This document shows positions 59,837 through 64,000 of a stretch of DNA of 64,000 bases, piece after piece. The DNA comes from Neisseria uirgultaei (GTDB taxonomy: Bacteria; Pseudomonadota; Gammaproteobacteria; Burkholderiales; Neisseriaceae): the NCBI RefSeq assembly GCF_962719845.1, contig NZ_CAUIYF010000007.1:1-64000 (forward strand), given 5' to 3'. Numbering within the stretch: the stretch's first letter is position 1; each line of letters opens with the position of its first letter. A program made the position numbers and the translations under genes. The notes below the pieces were generated by a model, which searched no databases, was not told the DNA's origin, and saw nothing but the letters and a program-made list of their open reading frames with translations.

Positions 59837-59925
59837 ACCCACCCTACGTCCTCCCCTGCACAACACCTTACGACCGCTGAAAAAATTTCAGGCGGCATTT
59901 TTGCCAAATGCAAAAATATCCCGTC

Positions 59926-60021
59926 ATTCCCGCGAAAGCGGGAATCCGGAAACTTAACGTTGCGGCAATTTGTCGGAGACGGCTGAAACTCAACGGGCTA
60001 GATTCCCGCCTGCGCGGGAAT
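59926..60021. repeat. dRS3 pair with NIME spacer
   Basis: ATTCCC-N8-GGGAAT copies at 59926-59945 and 60002-60021 flank a 56-bp spacer. The right copy touches the first base of the toxin remnant frame. Confidence 0.88.
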
Positions 60022-60024
60022 GAT

Positions 60025-60150
60025 GAGGTTATAAGAACCCAAAGAGTGCCGCGAACTGATGGTGTACAGGGAAAATATCCGCAACGACAAGATTATGAAG
60101 GCAATCCATTGCCAAATAATCATCATCATTCTGGATATTTTGTCAAATGA
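60025..60150 (+). pseudogene. Toxin C-terminal fragment, cassette A, cut by dRS3
   Basis: The frame reads EVIRTQRVPRTDGVQGKYPQ and then RQDYEGNPLPNNHHHSGYFVK (41 codons) ending in TGA, which overlaps the ATG of the immunity gene at 60147. The same sequence, longer at its start (TGSDTAQYETWKGSNGVKID), is present in decayed form at 61556-61756. Homology between the two copies begins exactly beside the dRS3 repeat ending at 60021, so the rest of this toxin was lost there. The domain is not recognised. Confidence 0.7.
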
Positions 60151-60464
60151 AAAAAAATATTTTTCACAATGTAAGCCTTTATGAAATAATCTTTTCCGAT
60201 AATGGAAATACCCTTACATTATCTTTTACAGATACAATTGAAGGTAATTATTTCGGATATATCAAATGCAGTAATATTTTGAATTTTAAATTAGATACAA
60301 ATAATTTCGTAGATTATGAGGATAAGGAAGATAGCTTGTTTCCCTTGTTTATACCCGAAATAGAGCTATATAAATACCAATTTTATAGTGAAATTATTAT
60401 TGATGTAGGGATTATTATAAAAATATCTGCTGAAACAATTAATTTTGAGCCACTGGGAAAATAG
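60147..60464 (+). CDS. Probable MafI-type immunity protein of cassette A
   Basis: The gene encodes 105 residues, AT-rich, beginning MKKNIFHNVSLYEIIFSDNG and ending ISAETINFEPLGK. It overlaps the toxin remnant stop by ATGA, showing translational coupling. The mutated copy at 61753 shares the same toxin/immunity junction. No domain is recognised. Intactness of this frame against a lost toxin is the usual picture of a retained orphan immunity gene. Confidence 0.7.
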   Translation: MKKNIFHNVSLYEIIFSDNGNTLTLSFTDTIEGNYFGYIKCSNILNFKLDTNNFVDYEDKEDSLFPLFIPEIELYKYQFYSEIIIDVGIIIKISAETINFEPLGK

Positions 60465-60484
60465 TAACTGCTTTCCCAGCAGCC

Positions 60485-60530
60485 GTAGCAACTGTATTTT
60501 TACCCGACGGGGTAAAAATACAGTTGCTAC
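60485..60530. repeat. 46-bp palindrome, copy 2, in front of the MafB-like fragment
   Basis: GTAGCAACTGTATTTTTACC and one more base at 60485-60505 pair perfectly (21 bp) with 60510-60530 around GACG. The outer arms are the same as in copy 1; the inner part differs. The MafB-like frame continues right from its 3' edge. Confidence 0.85.
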
Positions 60531-61160
60531 ATCTTTGCGCAGCATACTCTACAAGGTATTAATGATTTAGGAAAATTAAGTCCGGAAGCACAACTTGCTG
60601 CCGCGAGCCTATTACAGGACAGTGCTTTTGCGGTAAAAGACAGCATTAATTCCGCCAGACAATGGGCTGATGCCCATCCGAATATAACAGCAACAGCCCA
60701 AACTGCCCTTTCCGTAGCAGAGGCCGCAGGTACGGTTTGGAGAGGTAAAAAAGTAGAACTTAACCCGACCAAATGGGATTGGGTTAAAAATACCGGTTAT
60801 AAAAAACCTGCTGCCCGCCCTATGCGGACTTTAGATGGGGAGATGGCTGGTGAGAATAAACCGCTGGAATCAAAAAATACTGTAACAGCGAATAATTTTT
60901 TTGAAAATACCGATTATACAGAGAAAGTATTAAGGTAAGCATCGAATGGTGATTATCATGGTTTTCCGCAATCAGTAGATGCTTTTTCTGAAAATGGAAC
61001 AGTAATACAAATAGTTGGCTGAGATAATATTGTAAGGCATAAACTTTATATCCCTGGATCTTATAAAGGAAAAGATGGAAATTTTGAATATATCAGAGAA
61101 GCAGATGGAAAAATTAATCATAGATTATTTGTCCCTAACCAGCAACTTCCTGAAAAATAG
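60531..61160 (+). pseudogene. MafB-like toxin fragment with two nonsense codons, cassette B
   Basis: A single frame of 209 codons is open from 60531 to the stop TAG at 61158-61160 except for TAA at 60936 and TGA at 61020. The first 135 codons encode the MafB-type linker (LQGINDLGKLSPEAQLAAAS, then SLLQDSAFAV, and the pre-toxin stretch VELNPTKWDWVKNTGYKKPA). After the first stop comes the toxin part: ASNGDYHGFPQSVDAFSENG, then DNIVRHKLYIPGSYKGKDG, INHRLFVPNQQLPEK. Each stop is explained by a single-base change (for example GGA to TGA, since GG-D fits the frame at 61020). No start codon precedes it, so this looks like a stored or decayed cassette. Confidence 0.78.
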
Positions 61161-61175
61161 TAGATAGAGATTAAC

Positions 61176-61478
61176 ATGTTAAATGAAATTTTTGAAATTT
61201 ATTCGAGACAAGGGGAATCTTTGATAGGAATTGGAATTAGAGAAGCCGCATTACCCGTCCCCATTGCAATAGATATATTAAATTTATTTATCAATGAGAG
61301 AATACTTGTATTGGGGGGAGATATTTATATCAAGAAAGATAATTATTTTTATCAAACATATGATAATTGGTATTACGAGGGAAGTAATTTATTTAACAGT
61401 ATCGACAAAGCAATGCATTATTTATCTCAAATAAAATTAGAGAATGCATACGTATCTTTTGTGTTGAAATTTATCTAA
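61176..61478 (+). CDS. Imm40-like immunity protein of cassette B
   Basis: The gene encodes 100 residues beginning MLNEIFEIYSRQGESLIGIG and containing REAALPVPIAIDILNLFINE and LGGDIYIKKDNYFYQTYDNW, a pattern like the Imm40 family (IGIR--AL--AIDIL-----ILGGDVY). It starts 16 bases after the toxin stop. The frame is intact even though the toxin has two nonsense codons. Family assignment is by motif memory and moderate. Confidence 0.65.
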   Translation: MLNEIFEIYSRQGESLIGIGIREAALPVPIAIDILNLFINERILVLGGDIYIKKDNYFYQTYDNWYYEGSNLFNSIDKAMHYLSQIKLENAYVSFVLKFI

Positions 61479-61525
61479 CAAAGGAAGCACAAAAATAGAT
61501 TTATAGTAAAACATCAAGATGTTGA

Positions 61526-61756
61526 AAATGCTGGGTTTTAATCCAACCTACGCTGACCGGTTCAGATACAGCACAGTATGAAACATGGAAAGGATCTAAT
61601 GGCGTGAAAATAGATATTCGTCCCAATGGAGAAGTGATAAGAACCCAAAGAGTATGAAGAACCGATGGAGTGCAAGGAAAATATCCACAACGACAAGATG
61701 ATGAAGGTAATCCATTGCCAAATAATAATCATCATTCTGGATATTTTGCAAAATGA
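61526..61756 (+). pseudogene. Toxin fragment, decayed second copy of cassette A
   Basis: The frame opens after a stop at 61523-61525 and reads LTGSDTAQYETWKGSNGVKI and DIRPNGEVIRTQRV, then TGA at 61655, then RTDGVQGKYPQRQDDEGNPL and PNNNHHSGYFAK before TGA at 61754. Compared with cassette A the codon pair GTG CCG is replaced by GTA TGA. It holds about 25 more upstream codons than the copy cut by dRS3. Confidence 0.65.
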
Positions 61757-61861
61757 AAAAACCATTTTTTACAATGTAGGTCCATATGAAATAATCTTTG
61801 CCGAAAATGGAAATACCATTACATTATCTTTATACAGATAAAATTGAAGGTAATTATTTCG
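61753..61861 (+). pseudogene. Immunity gene of the second cassette A copy, frameshifted
   Basis: ATGAAAAAACCATTTTTT corresponds to ATGAAAAAAAATATTTTTC of the intact gene at 60147, with one or two A fewer. In the compensating frame the product would read YNVGPYEIIFAENGNTITLS before a second slip near 61843, after which DKIEGNYF resumes. Two opposite frameshifts therefore break the gene, the first in a homopolymer-A run. Homology ends at 61861. Confidence 0.65.
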
Positions 61862-61897
61862 AAAGGTCAAGCTTACGTTGGGAATAAATTAAAATAA
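61862..61897 (+). pseudogene. Last codons of a third toxin, cassette C
   Basis: KGQAYVGNKLK followed by TAA at 61895-61897 lies directly after the broken immunity copy and 11 bases before the ATG at 61909. It fits the toxin-then-immunity arrangement seen at the other cassettes, but only eleven codons remain. Confidence 0.4.
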
Positions 61898-61908
61898 TAA
61901 GAAATCTC

Positions 61909-62118
61909 ATGAAATTAATTAGTTTTAATAAAAATCAAGTTGCCGTTAATTTTAATAAAAATGAATTATATATTATTCAAGCAATTATGGGGGAAATTTA
62001 TTCAGAGGTATGTGTAGATCATAGAGATTTCGAGATAATTCATGGTATTGAAAAAGACGAAGTATTGCTTTTAGATAAGCAACTTAAAGAATTATATGAT
62101 ACTTTGAATAAACTCTAA
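61909..62118 (+). CDS. Small probable immunity protein, cassette C
   Basis: The gene encodes 69 residues, MKLISFNKNQVAVNFNKNEL then YIIQAIMGEIYSEVCVDHRD, ending LYDTLNKL. It is AT-rich and acidic with no signal peptide. The family is not recognised. ATAAGAAATCTC before the ATG contains a weak ribosome site. Confidence 0.55.
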   Translation: MKLISFNKNQVAVNFNKNELYIIQAIMGEIYSEVCVDHRDFEIIHGIEKDEVLLLDKQLKELYDTLNKL

Positions 62119-62253
62119 GCAGCATTTTGTTGATGGTAAATTCCGCATTGGTATAGCAGCAATGAAACCATTTTCAGACTTGGTATCCTTAATCAGGATA
62201 TGACCTAAAAACTCTGCCGTGGTTTCCACATTCCGTCCGCAATATCCGTGCCT

Positions 62254-62314
62254 GATTTCAGTTATAACAGGCAGCCGGGTATTCATACCCGGCTCTTACC
62301 GTTCATCGTTCCCG
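62254..62314. repeat. 61-bp direct repeat, left copy, with a 22-bp palindrome
   Basis: The segment starting GATTTCAGTTATAACAGG is repeated at 62899-62959 with about ten changes. In this copy the middle forms a perfect palindrome AGCCGGGTAT-TC-ATACCCGGCT (62273-62294), which is degenerate in the right copy. The pair flanks the SUKH gene. Confidence 0.75.
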
Positions 62315-62348
62315 TTTTCAGACGGCCTCCTCTTTTTTAATCTTGTAT

Positions 62349-62882
62349 TTACTCATCTGAAAACTCATCTTCATGCCGCAAGCTGCGGATAAAGGTTTCA
62401 AAATTGGGGGCAAGTTCGACTATTTCAAAATCCGATTCTTGTTCGACAAACACCACTTTCGGCTCGCCGTCTTTTCCACACTCTCGATAGTCCAAGGCAA
62501 ACAGGGCATGACCGCCTGACGGGTCGTTGGCAAAATACACGCCGATGGGCGGATACTCCCATTCTTCCAGCCAAAGTTTTTGCCCTGTTTCGCCGCACAG
62601 GCTTCCTTCTTTTTCAAAACCGATTCCTGATACCTCGCAAATTTGCACATGATTGCCTGCCCACGAATTTCTCTGCGTGGTCGGAAAGCAGTTTTTGACA
62701 AATATTCCGCCGTTTTGTACTGCCATCAATGCAATAAAACTTTGCGGCAATTTATAGCCTAGCTCACTCTCTACAGCAGCCAAAATTTCAGGGGTAAACG
62801 GGGCTTCTTTGTAGTTTTCATCTGCCCAACTATTAGTTTCCCATACGGAGGACAAATCAAAATCTTTAAAAACTTGGGACAT
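62349..62882 (-). CDS. SUKH/SMI1-KNR4 family immunity protein
   Basis: The gene encodes 177 acidic residues. AAVESELGYKLPQSFIALMA and VQNGG near residues 34-58 is the SUKH (SMI1/KNR4) signature; WLEEWEYPPIGVYFANDPSG and HALFALDYREC follow with the typical DPSGGH strand. Such proteins neutralise diverse nuclease toxins. There is no toxin gene on its strand nearby, so it is an orphan here. It is flanked by a 61-bp direct repeat. Confidence 0.85.
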   Translation of the reverse strand: MSQVFKDFDLSSVWETNSWADENYKEAPFTPEILAAVESELGYKLPQSFIALMAVQNGGIFVKNCFPTTQRNSWAGNHVQICEVSGIGFEKEGSLCGETGQKLWLEEWEYPPIGVYFANDPSGGHALFALDYRECGKDGEPKVVFVEQESDFEIVELAPNFETFIRSLRHEDEFSDE

Positions 62883-62898
62883 AATGTTCTTCCTTATT

Positions 62899-62959
62899 GA
62901 TTTCAGTTATAACAGGTGGGTGGATATTCATACCCGACTTTTACCGTCTGTCATTCCCG
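62899..62959. repeat. 61-bp direct repeat, right copy
   Basis: GATTTCAGTTATAACAGG is followed by TGGGTGGATATTCATACCC and a pyrimidine-rich tail that merges into a dRS3 repeat. It matches the copy at 62254 over the full 61 bases. Confidence 0.75.
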
Positions 62960-63052
62960 CGCAGGCGGGAATCTAGGACGTGGAATCTAAAGAAACCTTT
63001 TATCCGATAAGTTTCCGTGCCGAAAGGTCTGGATTCCCGCCTGCGCGGGAAT
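62953..63052. repeat. dRS3 pair downstream of the SUKH gene
   Basis: Two 20-base dRS3 copies at 62953-62972 and 63033-63052 flank a 60-bp spacer with GGAATCTAAAGAAACC, the same spacer type as in the parA-rnhB field. Confidence 0.88.
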
Positions 63053-63408
63053 GACGGCGGCGGTTGCGGCAAAATTGCCCTTCCCGTTTTCAGACGGCCT
63101 TTTGCCTTGTCCTTACTACGTTTTTTACCGTAGGTCAGATTCTTGAATCCGACATTTCCAACAGCGGTGTTTCGGAAACAATAGACGCGTCAAATGTTTT
63201 TGTCGGATACGAGTATCCGACCCACATCTCTATTTGCTCTGTGTGTGTACATTGTAGCGTGGGCTTCATCCACGATAATGACGACTAAAAATGCCGTCTG
63301 AAATTTTAGGCTTGATTCATAGGAAAAGCCCACGCTACGGGTTTCTATTCTCTCCTGCTAAGGTTTTTGCCGTAGGTCGGATACGAATATCCGGCCTGCA
63401 TTTCAAAT

Positions 63409-64000
63409 TTATATCGCTTCCAATTTCGCAAACTTGGTGTCCAGCTCTTTCACGCCCTGTTTGCCGAAGTTGATGGTCAGTCGGGCGGATTCGCCTTTGT
63501 CTGCGGCATCGATAATCACGCCGGTGCCGAATTTGGCGTGGCGGACGTTTTGGCCGATGCGGAAGCCTGCGTAGGTTTGCGGCTGTTTGAAGTCATCGAG
63601 GATTTTGTCCCGTTGTATGGTGGTTTGGTGCGGGCTGCCGTAGCTGTCGTAGGCGGTCTTTTTGACGGACAGGTAGTGCAATACTTCGGGCGGGATTTCT
63701 TCGACGAAACGGGAGACGATGCCGAATTGGGTTTGTCCGTGCAGCATGCGTTGTTGCGCCATAGTGATGTAGAGGCGTTTGCGGGCGCGGGTGATGGCGA
63801 CGTACATGAGGCGGCGTTCTTCTTCGAGGCCGCCACGTTCGGTGAGGGAGTATTCGCTGGGGAAGCGGCCTTCTTCCATGCCGGTGAGGAAGACGGCGTT
63901 GAACTCCAAGCCTTTGGCGGCGTGGACGGTCATGAGCTGGACAGCTTTTTCACCCGCGCCTGCTTGGTTTTCGCCGGATTCGAGGGCGGCGTTGCTGAGG
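63409..64000 (-). CDS. uvrD: DNA helicase II UvrD, 3' part only
   Basis: The gene runs off the right edge; 197 C-terminal residues are visible. VQLMTVHAAKGLEFNAVFLT is helicase motif V, EEERRLMYVAITRARKRLYI is motif VI, and the C-terminal RHAKFGTGVIIDAADKGESA domain is the Tudor-like end of the UvrD/PcrA type. UvrD unwinds DNA in mismatch and nucleotide excision repair. Confidence 0.95.
   Translation of the reverse strand, partial: LSNAALESGENQAGAGEKAVQLMTVHAAKGLEFNAVFLTGMEEGRFPSEYSLTERGGLEEERRLMYVAITRARKRLYITMAQQRMLHGQTQFGIVSRFVEEIPPEVLHYLSVKKTAYDSYGSPHQTTIQRDKILDDFKQPQTYAGFRIGQNVRHAKFGTGVIIDAADKGESARLTINFGKQGVKELDTKFAKLEAI

Larger units (their letters stand above)
62883..63408. other. Non-coding repeat stretch between the SUKH gene and uvrD
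   Basis: It holds the right copy of the 61-bp direct repeat (62899-62959), two dRS3 copies (62953-62972 and 63033-63052) with a 60-bp spacer, an uptake-sequence half (TTTTCAGACGGCC at 63088), and two short inverted repeats related to GTCGGATAC-(G/A)A-(G)TATCCGAC at 63201-63222 and 63375-63395. No gene is seen. Confidence 0.75.

Noticed and set aside
59776..59986. Coding extension of the symporter past residue 162
   Set aside because: It translates the palindrome and dRS3 repeat and bears no family resemblance.

Overview
The window is a Neisseria chromosome segment, most likely N. meningitidis or a very close relative. It is full of the 10/12-base DNA uptake sequence GCCGTCTGAA, often as inverted pairs just after genes where they act as terminators. 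It carries three Correia elements (two of 155 bp, one of 109 bp) and several ATTCCC-N8-GGGAAT dRS3 arrays. Gene content and order (S10/spc/alpha ribosomal cluster, minCDE-oxyR, frr-uppS-cdsA-dxr-rseP-bamA-skp-lpxD-fabZ-lpxA, fur, gapA, MafB-like toxin cassettes) are neisserial. The species call is inference; N. gonorrhoeae or N. lactamica cannot be excluded from sequence alone.

Layout. 1-1900: a poly-C tract at the left edge, then two adjacent GTPases of the YfjP/YeeP-like type, closed by an uptake-sequence terminator. 1.9-15.5 kb: a long ribosomal protein run from rplC to rplQ, including secY, infA, rpmJ and rpoA, all on + and ending in a strong terminator. 15.6-18.4 kb: minC, minD, minE and oxyR (+). 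18.4-32.4 kb: minus strand, with two small unknown genes, valS, and the outer-membrane and lipid A operon reading from frr (right) to lpxA (left). 32.6-42.3 kb: a FUSC-type membrane protein, tRNA-Thr(CGT), a small membrane protein, rsmG, parA, a 900-bp repeat field, rnhB, mnmG, an alanine/sodium symporter and pdxA. 42.3-48.2 kb: a dRS3 field, rne (-), rluC and lpxB (+). 48.2-50.0 kb: an AT-rich islet of toxin C-terminal scraps and immunity-like genes, including a tandem duplication. 50.0-57.6 kb: dapB, bamE, a Fur-box-like site, fur, aat, gapA, an RnfB-like ferredoxin, a Kef-type cation/proton antiporter and two tandem tRNA-Val/tRNA-Asp pairs. 57.8-64.0 kb: an MFS transporter, a sodium/bile-acid symporter gene cut off at a 49-bp palindrome, a graveyard of MafB-like toxin ends with small immunity genes, a SUKH-type immunity gene, and the 3' end of uvrD running off the right edge.

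How it works together. Most of the window is housekeeping: translation and secretion, division-site placement, lipid A precursor synthesis and outer-membrane assembly, isoprenoid supply, tRNA modification and iron control. The accessory parts are the GTPase pair and the two toxin/immunity islets. The right-hand islet holds at least three toxin C-terminal ends, each directly followed by a small gene; one toxin frame is open over 209 codons except for two nonsense codons, and another is cut at a dRS3 repeat. No full-length mafA or mafB is present, so these look like decayed or stored cassettes.
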